A stretch of 64,000 nt of DNA, taken from positions 1-64,000 of the forward strand of contig NZ_JAKGAN010000004.1 of NCBI RefSeq assembly GCF_023061135.1, given 5' to 3'. Both the position numbers and the translations under genes were made by a program. Numbering within the stretch: position 1 is the first letter of the stretch; every line of letters starts with the position of its first letter. Under the pieces are notes generated by a model, which had not been told where the DNA came from, searched no databases, and was given only the letters and a program-made list of their open reading frames with translations. This stretch comes from Chromohalobacter sarecensis. Lineage in GTDB: Bacteria > Pseudomonadota > Gammaproteobacteria > Pseudomonadales > Halomonadaceae. Shown in pieces: positions 1-9,618 of this stretch.

Positions 1-1
1 C

Positions 2-163
2 CTGAGTGAACGTGGTACCAGCCTACTCGGTATCTTTTCAGGAAAAGCGGTTATTTCGCCTCACGACGTGATGTCCGAATACGTGTCTCGGGCGCTGCTG
101 AGACCCGCCACTCACGAATCAATAGCGCCGCCAGTAACACTGACGACGCGCGTCAAACAGTGA
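2..163 (+). CDS. 3' end of an unidentified protein (cut by the window edge)
   Basis: An open frame enters from the left edge and runs 53 codons to TGA at 161-163. The visible C-terminus includes SERGTSLLGIF, ALLRPATHE and the end TLTTRVKQ. The closing stretch loosely recalls the C-terminal strand of LacI-type ligand-binding domains, but the piece is too short to assign. It is convergent with the SDR gene, whose stop lies at 168, leaving almost no intergenic space. Confidence 0.45.
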   Translation: MSERGTSLLGIFSGKAVISPHDVMSEYVSRALLRPATHESIAPPVTLTTRVKQ

Positions 164-167
164 TGCG

Positions 168-920
168 TTAAACGGAAGTGTAGCCGCCATCTGCCATCAC
201 GACGGAGCCCGTCATGTAACTAGCCCGATCACAGGCGGCAAACGCGATCACCTCGGCTATTTCCTCAGGTTGTGCTGCACGACCGGCGGGAGAGCTTTCG
301 CCATGCTCCGCCAAAAAGTCGCGGCCATTCGGCATGATGTCGTCTAGAATACCGGTCACAACATCGCCGGGTGCGACCACATTCGCCCGCACACCATGCT
401 CGGCTCCCTCCAGCGCCAAGACGCGTGTTAACTGAGCGATAGCTCCCTTGGATGCGGCATAGGCGCCAATCGTCGGGAACGCGACATGACAGGCGTAAGA
501 CCCGACATTCACGATGCTGCCACGCTTGGCGTCGCTCATGACCTTCATCGCCTCGCGTGAATGTAGGAAGGTCCCTCGCAAGTTAACGTTGAGTACGGAA
601 TCCCAGTCTTCGAGTGACATGTCCGCCACACGCTTGTTGATGATGCGTCCCGCATTGTTGACCAGAATATCCAGGCTGCCAAAACGCTCCAGCGCCAGAT
701 CAACGGCCCGAGTCGCGGTTTCTTCCTCTGCCAAGTCGCCGGTCAGCGTCACGATACGATCAGAATACGCTTCGAGCTCTTCGACTTCGGCCTTCACGTC
801 TTCGGCCACCACACTGGCGCCGCGATCCGTCAACAGCTTGACCAAGGCACCGCCGACGCCACCTGCAGCGCCTGTCACGATCGCCACTTGGCCCTCAAAT
901 TCTCGATTCAAATCACTCAT
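168..920 (-). CDS. SDR family NAD(P)-dependent oxidoreductase
   Basis: This 250-residue protein is a classical short-chain dehydrogenase/reductase with a Rossmann fold. The cofactor-binding motif TGAAGGVG is at residues 16-23, the NNAG motif at 88-91, and the catalytic set is Ser141, Tyr154 and Lys158 (YAASK). The C-terminus ends in the usual MADGGYTSV-type segment. Length is typical of the family. The substrate cannot be read from sequence; such enzymes oxidise or reduce sugars, alcohols or ketones. The divergent-looking LysR gene upstream lies on the same strand, so a local regulatory link is possible but not shown. Confidence 0.9.
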   Translation of the reverse strand: MSDLNREFEGQVAIVTGAAGGVGGALVKLLTDRGASVVAEDVKAEVEELEAYSDRIVTLTGDLAEEETATRAVDLALERFGSLDILVNNAGRIINKRVADMSLEDWDSVLNVNLRGTFLHSREAMKVMSDAKRGSIVNVGSYACHVAFPTIGAYAASKGAIAQLTRVLALEGAEHGVRANVVAPGDVVTGILDDIMPNGRDFLAEHGESSPAGRAAQPEEIAEVIAFAACDRASYMTGSVVMADGGYTSV

Positions 921-1034
921 ATTTTCCCTCTAGGTCATAGGCATTCGCCGTCGGCGACGGCACGAGGGAATAATAGGGACTCCAAAAAGCTAAATAATCG
1001 CGATTTAACTGAAAGGACTGTTTAGTGGAAATAA

Positions 1035-1943
1035 TCAATCAAAGCTAGCGGGCACCCTCTGCTTCAAAAAGTCGATGAAGGCTCGCATCACTACCGAATG
1101 TTGATGTTGTTTAGGAAAGCAGAGATAAAACCCTTCAAAGGGCGCACTCCATTCAGTCAGCAGCGGTACGAGCTCGCCACGATCGACATAGGGCTGGATC
1201 TGATCTTCCGCCCAAAAGGCGACGCCCGCGCCCCTTACCGCCGCCTCTAAAGCGACGCGCTGGTCATTGAACGAGAGGACGCCATCCAGCGACACCTTCT
1301 GCCACTGACCGTCTTTGAAAAATTCCCACTGATAACTGCCGAGCTGGCCCGGCCACCGCCAGGTGATGCACCGATGCTTGCCCAGGTCGGCAGGGACTTC
1401 CGGGTAACCCAAGTTTTTCAGATAGGCCGGTGACGCTGCGGCGATCTGCCGAATGCGCGGCCCCAACGGTAGCCCCACGAAATCCTGATCGAGCATTTCT
1501 CCAAGACGGATCGAAACATCGTAGCCCTGCTGGACGACATCCAGAGAGGCGTCATCGAGCGTGATATCAACGCGAATGTCGGGGAACGCCTCGAGAAAGG
1601 CAGGCAGGTGCGGCTCAAGATAGAGCCGTGACCCGAGTCGCATGGCATGCACTTTAATCCGCCCACGGGGTCGAGTAGCGAGTTGTGACGTATCAGCCAC
1701 TGCCGCAGACACTTCATCCAGCGCTGGTTGCAAGCGAGCGGCCAAGTGTCCGCCAGCTTCCGTCAGATGGACGCGTCGCGTCGTCCGGTGCAGGAGCTGA
1801 ACACGCATGCGGGTTTCCAGCGTTTTCATGCTCTGGCTTAGCGCAGAAGCCGTCACATTTAAAGACTCGGCAGCCCGCACGAAGCTGCCATGCTCCACGA
1901 TTGCCATGAAGCTTTGCAGCTCTGCGAATTCAGATCCACGCAT
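1035..1943 (-). CDS. LysR family transcriptional regulator
   Basis: The protein begins MRGSEFAELQSF and carries the N-terminal winged HTH of LysR regulators (FVRAAESLNVTASALSQSMKTLE, residues about 19-41), followed by the effector-binding domain with the typical conserved pieces RGRIKV and GVAFWAEDQI. I chose the ATG at 1943 because homologues begin right before the HTH; an upstream in-frame ATG at 2012 would add 23 untypical residues. Many relatives repress or activate adjacent dehydrogenase genes, and the SDR gene lies about 115 bp downstream on the same strand. The effector is unknown. Confidence 0.88.
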   Translation of the reverse strand: MRGSEFAELQSFMAIVEHGSFVRAAESLNVTASALSQSMKTLETRMRVQLLHRTTRRVHLTEAGGHLAARLQPALDEVSAAVADTSQLATRPRGRIKVHAMRLGSRLYLEPHLPAFLEAFPDIRVDITLDDASLDVVQQGYDVSIRLGEMLDQDFVGLPLGPRIRQIAAASPAYLKNLGYPEVPADLGKHRCITWRWPGQLGSYQWEFFKDGQWQKVSLDGVLSFNDQRVALEAAVRGAGVAFWAEDQIQPYVDRGELVPLLTEWSAPFEGFYLCFPKQHQHSVVMRAFIDFLKQRVPASFD

Positions 1944-2062
1944 GTCGTTGGCTCTCACATAGTTCAATGATAAATAGCGATAACCGTCGTCGAGAAAAAC
2001 GCACACCGCCAAAGACAGATGAGTTTAGCGGTGATAGTGGATAGATAAGTCTCTATGATCAC

Positions 2063-2455
2063 TTACTTACGGGCACGTTGCGAGCACACCACAATCCATC
2101 TGGCCACACCACCACCCACGAGAGGAAGGATGCAGAGGAACACACTTGTCACGAGCCCCAGCAGGAACCATTCCCTCGTATCGCTGGAGCCAAAAGCAGG
2201 ACTGAATATATAGGCATACACGTTTTGCCCCACATACATACCCGCCACCAGCAGGAAGAGAAGCATCACCCTTTTCGTCCAGCCGGTATAAATGGCGAAA
2301 GCGAGCATCAATGCTTGCCCAATGACAAACCCGATCAGCGTATCAAAGGGCTCGAACTGACCCGACACTACTGGGCAAACGGCCCAGCTGAGCGCTCCCA
2401 AAACACCCCCCATGACAAAATAAGATAGATAGCCCATCCACCTTCTCCATTTCAT
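2063..2455 (-). CDS. Small integral membrane protein of unknown function
   Basis: I do not recognise this protein. From the ATG at 2455 it has about 130 residues (MKWRRWMGYLSYF start) and four hydrophobic stretches, the last two around LLFLLVAGMYVG and FLLGLVTSVFLCILPLVGG, so it should span the inner membrane about four times. A longer start at 2518 would add 21 polar residues that look like leader sequence. No catalytic motif is visible. The ribosome-binding site is weak. It stands alone between the LysR gene and rsmE. Confidence 0.6.
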   Translation of the reverse strand: MKWRRWMGYLSYFVMGGVLGALSWAVCPVVSGQFEPFDTLIGFVIGQALMLAFAIYTGWTKRVMLLFLLVAGMYVGQNVYAYIFSPAFGSSDTREWFLLGLVTSVFLCILPLVGGGVARWIVVCSQRARK

Positions 2456-2635
2456 GATTAAAGGCCACTCTGTAGTGGCACAGTGAGTTTGGCCATCTGG
2501 TTTTGAGTGTATGATCACTCATAGAGAAAACGGTCCAGTGATCAGGCTTCCACCTGGAGCCACTCGCAGGGCTAGCTCGATCTTAATTGGGGCTTGAGCC
2601 ACATCCGCATCGAAAATAAGACGCGAACGCTCTAC

Positions 2636-3364
2636 CTACCCCAAATCCCCAAAATAATGCTGCAGCAGCGTAAGGGCGACGACGGGGGCGGTTTCGGTGC
2701 GCAGGATGCGGGGGCCGAGGGTCAGGGCGGTGAAATCGGCGGTGTAGGCGGCGTCGATTTCGGTGGGGGATAAACCGCCCTCAGGGCCGACGAGGAGTGC
2801 GGCGCGGGAGATGTCGCTGGCGTGTTGCCAGGCGGTGTCGGTGGCGGGATGCAGGACGAGACGTAGCGCTTCGTCGCGTGCCGCCAGCCAGGCACTGAGC
2901 GTTTGCGGGGGATGCACGGTAGGCACGCGGCTGCGCCCGCATTGCTCGCAGGCGCTGACCGCGACAGCTTGCCAGTGGGCGAGTTTCTTGGCTTCGCGCT
3001 CACCCTTGAGGCGCACGTCGCCGTGCTCGGTATAAAGCGGCGTGATCGCCGCGACGCCGAGCTCGGTGGCCTTCTGGATTGCGTAATCCATGCGGTCGCC
3101 CTTGGAGATCGCCTGGCCGAGATGCACCGCCAGCGGTGACTCGGCGCCGCCCTCGGTCACAGTGGTGACCCGTACGCGTACCTCGCGGCGCCCCACGCTG
3201 ACGATCTCGGCCTCGGCTTCGAGACCCTCGCCATCGAACAGGCGCAGCGCCGCGCCTTCACGCAGCCTAAGCGCACCCGCCACATGGCGTGAGGCACCTT
3301 CGGGCAGAGTGACTTCCGCTGCGGCGACCAGCGTGGCCGCCACATGAATGCGCGGTCCAGCCAT
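2636..3364 (-). CDS. rsmE: 16S rRNA m3U1498 methyltransferase RsmE
   Basis: RsmE methylates N3 of U1498 in 16S rRNA using S-adenosylmethionine. The protein has 242 residues, normal for the family, with the N-terminal PUA-like domain (HVAGALRLREG) and the C-terminal SPOUT knot domain containing the AdoMet loop LLVGPEGGLSPTEI and LGPRILRTETA. Its ATG lies 3 bases beyond the secB stop codon, so translation is probably coupled to secB. The gene is in the rhodanese-secB-rsmE run on the minus strand. Confidence 0.95.
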   Translation of the reverse strand: MAGPRIHVAATLVAAAEVTLPEGASRHVAGALRLREGAALRLFDGEGLEAEAEIVSVGRREVRVRVTTVTEGGAESPLAVHLGQAISKGDRMDYAIQKATELGVAAITPLYTEHGDVRLKGEREAKKLAHWQAVAVSACEQCGRSRVPTVHPPQTLSAWLAARDEALRLVLHPATDTAWQHASDISRAALLVGPEGGLSPTEIDAAYTADFTALTLGPRILRTETAPVVALTLLQHYFGDLG

Positions 3365-3367
3365 CGT

Positions 3368-3862
3368 TTACTGCACGTTCTCGGCGGCTTCGCTTTCGCG
3401 CTTCTTCTTCTGGGCGTACATCGCCTCGAAGTTGACCGGTGACAGCATCAGCGGCGGGAAGCTGCCGCGATTGACCAGGTTGTCGATGCACTCACGCGCA
3501 TAGGGGAACAGCATGTTGGGGCAGAACGCGCCCAGCGTGTGGTCGAGCTGGTCGTCGCTCAAGCCGGCGATGCGGAACAAACCGGCCTGCTCCACTTCGG
3601 CGAGAAACGCCGTGGCGCCGTCTTCGTTGTTGGTGACCTGCGCCGTTACCTTGACCACGACCTCGTAGAGATTTTCACCGACCTGCTCGCTGGTGGTGTT
3701 GAGGTCGAGCCCCACCTTGGGCTTGAACGCATTCTGGAACACGCTCGGCGCGTTGGGCGACTCGAAGGAGACATCCTTGACGTAAATGCGCTGCATGGAA
3801 AATTGCAGCTGGTTCTGCGTGTCGTTGCCACCTTGAGCGGCCTGATTGTTGTCTTCCGCCAT
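3368..3862 (-). CDS. secB: Protein-export chaperone SecB
   Basis: SecB is a tetrameric cytosolic chaperone that keeps preproteins unfolded and hands them to SecA. The 164-residue protein shows the conserved start of the fold (FSMQRIYVKDVSFESPNAP) and the C-terminal FPYARECIDNLVNRGSFPPL block with PVNFEAMY. The ATG is preceded by GGAAG at a good distance. As in E. coli, a rhodanese gene lies just upstream, but no glutaredoxin (grxC) gene sits between them. Confidence 0.97.
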   Translation of the reverse strand: MAEDNNQAAQGGNDTQNQLQFSMQRIYVKDVSFESPNAPSVFQNAFKPKVGLDLNTTSEQVGENLYEVVVKVTAQVTNNEDGATAFLAEVEQAGLFRIAGLSDDQLDHTLGAFCPNMLFPYARECIDNLVNRGSFPPLMLSPVNFEAMYAQKKKRESEAAENVQ

Positions 3863-3933
3863 GTTGCACTTCCTTTGACTTATCTATGCATGAGACGCGG
3901 GGCCCGGCGTGCGCCGCCCCGCCAGTGTAGCGC

Positions 3934-4353
3934 TTACTTGCGGACCACCGGCAACTCATCGGATTGCCACTGGGTCATACCGCCCTTGAGCTTGGCCGCG
4001 CGGGTGAAACCGCCCTGGGTCAACTGCCCGACGGCGGCGCCGGAGTGCTGACCATGCTGGCATACCACCACCACCGGCTTTTCCTTGTAGTCCTCGAGCT
4101 CTTTGAGGCGATCCCCCAAACGGCCCTTGGGAATATTGCGCGCGCCGGCGATATGCCCCGCCTTGAAGTCCTTGACCTCGCGAATATCCAGAAACAGCCC
4201 CTCCTCGCGATTGATCAGCGAGGTGGCTTCGGACGGCGAGACGCCGCTGTTCGAGCCTTTCAGCTCGTAGGCGATCCATGCCACCAGTACCACCAGAAAA
4301 GCGCCTGACAGTAGCAGGTGGTTTTGCACGAATTCGAATAACTGATCGATCAT
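3934..4353 (-). CDS. yibN: Membrane-anchored rhodanese-like protein (YibN type)
   Basis: From the ATG at 4353 the protein has 139 residues: one N-terminal membrane helix (about residues 12-30, LLLSGAFLVVLVAWIAY) and one rhodanese domain. The active-site loop VVVCQHGQHS carries the candidate nucleophile Cys98. The family transfers sulfur in vitro; the cellular role of YibN-type proteins is not settled. The order gpmI / yibN / secB matches E. coli and supports the assignment. The longer open frame to 4482 would overlap the region before gpmI and lacks homologous character. Confidence 0.9.
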   Translation of the reverse strand: MIDQLFEFVQNHLLLSGAFLVVLVAWIAYELKGSNSGVSPSEATSLINREEGLFLDIREVKDFKAGHIAGARNIPKGRLGDRLKELEDYKEKPVVVVCQHGQHSGAAVGQLTQGGFTRAAKLKGGMTQWQSDELPVVRK

Positions 4354-4622
4354 GGGTGCGGATAACTCTCGTTGTGTGTCTATCGACGTGTCTGTCGGCG
4401 TCGTGTGCGCTCGGCGAACGTCGCATGCCCCGGCGGGCGCCTTAGTATACATGAGCCATGCGCGAGCGTCCGGCCCCACCAACGCGGCTGACGCTCTCTC
4501 GTGACTGCGTTATGATGCCGCAAGGAGACGTGAGTCGCGAACCCCCGGCGGCACTGCCGCTTCATGGGGTCATCGGCCGGATGCGCCGATGCGACGCCCA
4601 ACAGATTCCCGCGAGGCATGTT

Positions 4623-6200
4623 ATGGCAGATACCCACACCCAGCGTCCCCGGCCCGTTGCGCTGTTGATTCTCGATGGCTACGGCCAGAACGATGACACT
4701 CGGCACAACGCCGTTTACTCGGCCAAGACGCCGGTCATGGACGCGCTGAAACAACGCTACCCCTCCGCCTTGCTGCACACCGATGGCAAGTACGTCGGGC
4801 TGCCCGACGGCCAGATGGGCAATTCCGAAGTCGGCCACATGAACCTCGGCGCCGGGCGTATCGTCTACCAGGATTTCACGCGTATCACCAAGGCCATCGA
4901 AGACGGCGAGCTGGCCACCAACACCGCGCTGACGGCGCCCATCGACGCCGCCGTGGCCGCTGGCCGCGCCGTGCATCTGCTTGGTCTGCTCTCGCCCGGA
5001 GGCGTGCACAGCCACGAGGATCACATCCTCGCCGTGGCCGCATTGGCCGCCGAACGCGGCGCCAAACACGTCTATCTGCACGCCTTCCTCGACGGTCGCG
5101 ACACCGCGCCCAAGAGTGCCCGTCCCTCGCTGGAACGTGCCAATGCACGCCTCGCCGAGCTATTCGGCGCCGACAACGCCTACGTCGCTTCGATCATCGG
5201 CCGTTACTACGCCATGGATCGCGACAATCGCTGGGACCGTGTCGAGCAGGCCTATCGCGTCATCGTCGAAGGTGAAGGCAAGCAGGTTGCCACCAGCGCC
5301 GAGGCCGGGCTGGACGCCGCCTACGAGCGCGAAGAAAGCGACGAATTCGTCGCCGCCACCAGCATTCGCCCGCACGGTGAGCCGGTACGCATGGCCGATG
5401 GCGACGCCGCGCTGTTCCTCAACTTCCGCGCCGACCGCGCTCGTGAGCTTTCGCGTGCCTTCGCCGAGGACGACTTCAGTGGCTTCACCCGCCAGGCCCG
5501 GCCCAAGCTGGCCCACGAAGGGCTGGTGATGCTCACCGAGTACGCCGCGAACATTCCAGCACCGTGCGCCTTTCCGCCTCACGATCTGGTCAACACGCTG
5601 GGCGAGACCGTCGCCAAGCGCGGCTTGAAGCAGCTACGCATCGCCGAGACCGAGAAATACGCCCACGTCACCTTCTTCTTCTCCGGTGGTCGCGAGGACG
5701 AGTTCGACGGCGAGACCCGCGAGTTGATCCCCTCACCGCAGGACGTCAAAACCTACGACGAGAAGCCGGAGATGAGCGCTTATGAGCTTACCGACAAGCT
5801 GGTCGCGGCCATCGACGCGGGCACGTTCGATCTAGTGGTGTGCAACTACGCCAATGGCGACATGGTCGGCCACAGCGGTGACTTCGATGCCGCCGTCAAA
5901 GCCATCGAAGCGGTGGATGTCTGCCTGGGCCGAGTAATCGAGGCCATCGAACGCGCCGGCGGCGAATGCCTGGTCACCGCGGACCACGGCAATGCCGAGC
6001 AAATGGTGCATCCCGAAACGGGCAATCCGCAGACGGCGCACACTACCTTCCAGGTGCCGCTGGTCTATGTCACGCCGCGCGCCGGCGCCACCCTGGCGGA
6101 CGACGGCAGCCTGTGCGACCTGGCGCCGACCCTGCTAACCATGATGCACGAGCCGATTCCCGAGGAAATGACCGGCCGCGTGCTGGTGGATACCCCCTGA
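4623..6200 (+). CDS. gpmI: 2,3-bisphosphoglycerate-independent phosphoglycerate mutase
   Basis: This glycolytic enzyme interconverts 3- and 2-phosphoglycerate through a phosphoserine intermediate with two metal ions. The protein has 525 residues from the ATG at 4623, preceded by GAGG. The metal-binding DGYG is at residues 18-21, the nucleophile Ser68 lies in [13 protein letters not shown], and the second metal cluster is seen in [10 protein letters not shown] and TADHGNAE near the C-terminus. The open frame extends 55 codons upstream, but that extension is low-complexity and lies between divergent promoters. It is followed closely by envC, as in many gammaproteobacteria. Confidence 0.97.
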   Translation: MADTHTQRPRPVALLILDGYGQNDDTRHNAVYSAKTPVMDALKQRYPSALLHTDGKYVGLPDGQMGNSEVGHMNLGAGRIVYQDFTRITKAIEDGELATNTALTAPIDAAVAAGRAVHLLGLLSPGGVHSHEDHILAVAALAAERGAKHVYLHAFLDGRDTAPKSARPSLERANARLAELFGADNAYVASIIGRYYAMDRDNRWDRVEQAYRVIVEGEGKQVATSAEAGLDAAYEREESDEFVAATSIRPHGEPVRMADGDAALFLNFRADRARELSRAFAEDDFSGFTRQARPKLAHEGLVMLTEYAANIPAPCAFPPHDLVNTLGETVAKRGLKQLRIAETEKYAHVTFFFSGGREDEFDGETRELIPSPQDVKTYDEKPEMSAYELTDKLVAAIDAGTFDLVVCNYANGDMVGHSGDFDAAVKAIEAVDVCLGRVIEAIERAGGECLVTADHGNAEQMVHPETGNPQTAHTTFQVPLVYVTPRAGATLADDGSLCDLAPTLLTMMHEPIPEEMTGRVLVDTP

Positions 6201-6229
6201 TAGGTGTGCGTGTATTGCGGCGTCGGCGC

Positions 6230-7399
6230 ATGAGCGCGCCGACGTCCGGCAAGCGAATCGCCATGGCCTGCGCCATGGCGTTCTCGTGTGCGTGGCTGTC
6301 GCTGGGCGTTTCCAGCGCCTGGGCACAGAACTCGCCGGAGGACGTCAAACGTCAACTCGAGGCCCTGGGCAGCGACATCGAGAATACCCAGTCGAACCTC
6401 GAGGGCACTCGTGACGAACGCGATAGCGCGCAGGACGCATTGCGCGAAGTGGAAACCGAACTGGCCGACACCCAACAGCGGCTGACCGGCCTGCAGCGCG
6501 AACAGGATCAACTCGATCAGGAAGTCGCCGAGCTCAAACAGCAGCGCCAGACCCTCGAGGAAGAACGTCGCCAGCAACGCACCGCCCTGGCCAAGCAGCT
6601 CAACGCACTATACCGGCTCGGCCCCACGCCGCAGCTCAAGCTGCTGCTCAACCAGACCGACCCCGCGCGGCTGGACCGCCTTCAGCAGTATCTCAATCAT
6701 CTCAACCAGGCGCGTGAGAAGCGCCTCGATGCCCTGGCCAAGCTCGAGGGCCAACTCAACGAAACGCAAAGCGCGCTACAGTCGCACCAAGAACGTCTGG
6801 ACAGCCTCGCCAGCGAGCTGAGCAAACGCCGTGAGACGCTCAGCGATCAGCGTAGCGAGCGCGAAGCCATCCTCGCGACGTACAAAGAACGCTATACGAC
6901 TCAGCAGGCCAAGCTGGCCGCGCTCAACGGCGACCGAGAGGACGCTCAGCAACTGCTCGAGCAGATGCAGGCCAAGCTCGATCGTCTCGAAGAAGCGCCG
7001 CCCTCCACGGATATCGAAGAGACCCGGGGCGATCTACCCTGGCCCGTGCAGGGCGACATGCTCGCCACCTACGGCAACGGCGACGGCGTCGACCGCAACG
7101 GCATGCTCATTGGCGCCGCAGCGGGCACACCGGTCACCGCCGTGCATGCCGGCCGCGTGGTGTTCGCCAACTGGATGCGCGGCTTCGGCAATCTATTGAT
7201 CGTCGATCACGGCGACAACGTCATGACGCTCTACGCCCACCTGCAACGCTTCGATGTCGGCGTCGGCGCCCAGGTCACGCGCGGCGACACCCTCGCCGCC
7301 GTCGGCGACAGCGGCGGCCGCGACAGCCCCGCGCTATATTTCGAGGTCCGCAAAAACGGCGACCCCATCGACCCCAGCGACTGGATCGCCCGGCGCTGA
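6230..7399 (+). CDS. envC: Murein hydrolase activator EnvC (degenerate LytM domain)
   Basis: EnvC acts in the periplasm at the division site, switching on amidases that split septal peptidoglycan. The 389-residue protein has a signal peptide ending near SSAWAQ, a long coiled coil (about residues 35-270) and a C-terminal LytM/M23 domain. The zinc ligands of active M23 enzymes are missing: NGMLIGAA stands where HxGID is expected and ALYFEV replaces HLHFEV, as known for EnvC, which is an activator and not an enzyme. The start is uncertain; ATG at 6263 or GTG at 6204 are alternatives. Confidence 0.92.
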   Translation: MSAPTSGKRIAMACAMAFSCAWLSLGVSSAWAQNSPEDVKRQLEALGSDIENTQSNLEGTRDERDSAQDALREVETELADTQQRLTGLQREQDQLDQEVAELKQQRQTLEEERRQQRTALAKQLNALYRLGPTPQLKLLLNQTDPARLDRLQQYLNHLNQAREKRLDALAKLEGQLNETQSALQSHQERLDSLASELSKRRETLSDQRSEREAILATYKERYTTQQAKLAALNGDREDAQQLLEQMQAKLDRLEEAPPSTDIEETRGDLPWPVQGDMLATYGNGDGVDRNGMLIGAAAGTPVTAVHAGRVVFANWMRGFGNLLIVDHGDNVMTLYAHLQRFDVGVGAQVTRGDTLAAVGDSGGRDSPALYFEVRKNGDPIDPSDWIARR

Positions 7400-7539
7400 A
7401 CGTGCGCCGCGCTGGATTGCGCCGACCCATAAAGGCTATGCTGGGCCTCGGCACGCGTGGGTTCGCCTGCGTTCCGCCACCTGGTCGCCCCTTCCGGCGC
7501 GACTGACATGAGCCCGTTCCGCCGCGTTGTGGAGACAGC

Positions 7540-8868
7540 ATGACCGCAAGCCAACCCCGTTCCCCACGTCTCATCGTTCGCCACTTTCTAGCAATGGGCA
7601 TGGCCCTGGTGATCGGTGCGCTAACCCTGTCGCTGCCGGCGCACGCCCAGCAAAGCGCCCAGGCTCAGGCCGACAATGACGCCCTGCCCGTGGAAGACGT
7701 GCAGACCTTCGCCGAGGTCTTCGAGCGCATCAAGCGCACCTATGTCGATGAAGTCGACGATACCACCCTGATGCGCAACGCCATTCGCGGCATGCTCGGC
7801 GAGCTCGATCCACACTCCGCCTATCTCGACAAGGACGCCTTCGAGGCCCTGCGCGAGACCACCGAGGGCGAATTCAGCGGCGTCGGCATCGAAGTCGGCA
7901 TGCAGGACGGCCAGTTGACGATCATCGCCCCCATCGACGACACCCCGGCCGCCCGCGCCGACCTTCAGGCCCAGGACCGCATCCTGCGCATCGACGACAC
8001 GCCCACCGAAAGCCTGTCGCTACAGGAAGCCGTGGACATGATGCGCGGCGACGAGGGCGAAGAACTGCGCATGACCATCATGCGCGAGGGCGAGGATGCG
8101 CCGCGCGATGTCACCCTGACGCGCGAGACCATCCAGACCGAAAGCGTCAAGCACGAGCTGCTGGCGCCGGGCTATGGCTACCTGCGCATCAGCCAGTTCC
8201 AGAACCGTACCGGCGAGCAGGCCCGCGACGCTATCGACGAGATGCGTGACGAAGGCGAGCTCAAAGGGCTGGTCCTCGACCTGCGCAACAACCCCGGCGG
8301 CGTGCTCGACAGCGCCGTCGACGTCGCCGACTTGTTCCTCGACAGCGGCCTGATCGTCTACACCGAAGGCCGCCTGCCGGACAGCGACATGCGCTTCTCG
8401 GCCTCTCCCCAAACCAGCGCCCCGGACGTACCGATGGTGGTGCTGATCAACGGCGGCAGCGCTTCAGCGGCGGAGATCGTCGCCGGCGCCCTGCAGGATC
8501 AGCAACGCGCCGTGCTGATGGGCACCGAAAGCTTCGGCAAGGGCTCCGTCCAACAGGTACTGCCTCTCAACAACGGCGATGGCCTGAAACTGACCACCGC
8601 ACTCTACTACACACCGGATGGCCGCTCGATCCAGGCCCAAGGCATCCAGCCGGATGTCGACGTGGTGCGTGGCCGCCTCGAAGTCGCCGAAGGCAGCGGC
8701 CTCAACATCCGCGAAGCCGACCTCGAGAACCACCTGCGCAACATCAACGGCGACACCGAACGCGCCAAGCGTGAAGCCTCACTCGCCGAAAGCGACTACC
8801 AACTCGGTGAAGCGCTCAACCTGCTCAGGGCCCTCAACGTCCTGCCGCGCGCGCAATCCAGCGACTGA
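7540..8868 (+). CDS. ctpA: S41 family C-terminal processing protease
   Basis: The 442-residue protein is a periplasmic C-terminal processing protease. It has a signal peptide (cleavage near PAHAQQ), a PDZ domain around residues 110-195 (FSGVGIEVG) and the S41 catalytic domain. The serine-lysine pair is visible as Ser309 in GGSASAAEI and Lys334 in SFGKGSVQQ, with Gln338. GGAG lies before the ATG. The order gpmI-envC-ctpA matches Pseudomonas, where CtpA degrades cell-wall hydrolases, so a role in tuning murein turnover together with EnvC is a reasonable inference. Confidence 0.93.
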   Translation: MTASQPRSPRLIVRHFLAMGMALVIGALTLSLPAHAQQSAQAQADNDALPVEDVQTFAEVFERIKRTYVDEVDDTTLMRNAIRGMLGELDPHSAYLDKDAFEALRETTEGEFSGVGIEVGMQDGQLTIIAPIDDTPAARADLQAQDRILRIDDTPTESLSLQEAVDMMRGDEGEELRMTIMREGEDAPRDVTLTRETIQTESVKHELLAPGYGYLRISQFQNRTGEQARDAIDEMRDEGELKGLVLDLRNNPGGVLDSAVDVADLFLDSGLIVYTEGRLPDSDMRFSASPQTSAPDVPMVVLINGGSASAAEIVAGALQDQQRAVLMGTESFGKGSVQQVLPLNNGDGLKLTTALYYTPDGRSIQAQGIQPDVDVVRGRLEVAEGSGLNIREADLENHLRNINGDTERAKREASLAESDYQLGEALNLLRALNVLPRAQSSD

Positions 8869-8894
8869 CGCCTCGCACTAACCACTGCAACGCA

Positions 8895-8939
8895 AACGCC
8901 CCCGCGCCGTGTTTTTGAGATAAACGGCGCGGGGGCGTT
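8895..8939 (+). terminator. Strong hairpin after ctpA
   Basis: A perfect 16-bp inverted repeat (8895-8910 with 8924-8939) encloses a 13-base loop. There is no clear T-run after it, so it may be a transcript end or stabiliser. It separates the gpmI-envC-ctpA operon from the tetR promoter. Confidence 0.65.
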
Positions 8940-8955
8940 GTGCTTGATGTCTTCC

Positions 8956-8984
8956 TTGCACGTGTAAAGTGATCGTTTTACACT
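8956..8984 (+). promoter_or_regulatory. tetR promoter with embedded palindromic operator
   Basis: A -35 element TTGCAC (8956-8961) and a -10 element TACACT (8979-8984) are 17 bases apart. The operator GTGTAAA-N8-TTTACAC (8962-8983, centre GATC) fills the spacer and covers the -10, the standard layout for autorepression by a TetR protein. A site sharing 12 bases (GATCGTTTTACA) lies before the MFS gene. Confidence 0.75.
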
Positions 8985-8990
8985 GCGGGC

Positions 8991-9518
8991 ATGGATATTC
9001 GCACACGATTGCTCGCGACCGCCGAGCAGCTCTTCGACCGTCACGGTTTTAACGCCACCGGCATGGACAGGCTGACGGAGGGCGCGGGGATCTCGAGCCG
9101 CACGCTCTACAAGCACGTCGGCAACAAGAATGGCCTGATCGCGGCCGTTCTGAACGAACGGGATCGCCGCTTCCATCGCTTGGTGGAAGAGGACAGCATC
9201 GATGCCTTGTTCGGTGCACTGGAGACCTGGTTGGCCCAGGAGGCCGTGCGGGGCTGCCTGTTCCTGCGTGCCTGGGGGGAAACCGGCGGCGACGTGCCGG
9301 AGATCGCCGAGGCGATGGAACGCCACAAGCAGCGCCTGCGGGACCGGATTGGCAACATCGTCGTCGCGGAGATCGGCCGGCACGACGACGAACTCGTCGA
9401 GACGATGCAACTGCTGTTCGAAGGCGCGACCCACATGGCGGCGTATCGCGGCGTCGCGGCCGTCGATGTCGCGCGCCGGGCGGCGCAGCGTTTGGCAAAT
9501 GCCGTGCGGGCGTCATAG
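8991..9518 (+). CDS. TetR family transcriptional regulator
   Basis: The 175-residue protein has the TetR-type N-terminal HTH (TLYKHVGNKNGLIAAVL, residues about 38-54) and a short C-terminal ligand domain. It starts only 7 bases after the likely -10 element, so the expected transcript begins at or next to the ATG and would carry no Shine-Dalgarno sequence. It is followed by an MFS transporter gene whose upstream region has a matching operator. The simplest reading is a repressor of itself and of the exporter, relieved by a compound that the exporter handles. Confidence 0.9.
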   Translation: MDIRTRLLATAEQLFDRHGFNATGMDRLTEGAGISSRTLYKHVGNKNGLIAAVLNERDRRFHRLVEEDSIDALFGALETWLAQEAVRGCLFLRAWGETGGDVPEIAEAMERHKQRLRDRIGNIVVAEIGRHDDELVETMQLLFEGATHMAAYRGVAAVDVARRAAQRLANAVRAS

Positions 9519-9618
9519 CGTCGCCGAGTTCAGCGACACGCTTGTCGCTTCGACACACAGCATAGCCCACAACTAGTAACTTTAACCGGCTCGGACCGGC
9601 GGATACATTACGCCCATA

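Noticed and set aside
4380-5081. 233-codon minus-strand ORF over the gpmI start
   Set aside because: It is antisense to the conserved N-terminus of gpmI and covers the yibN-gpmI divergent promoter.
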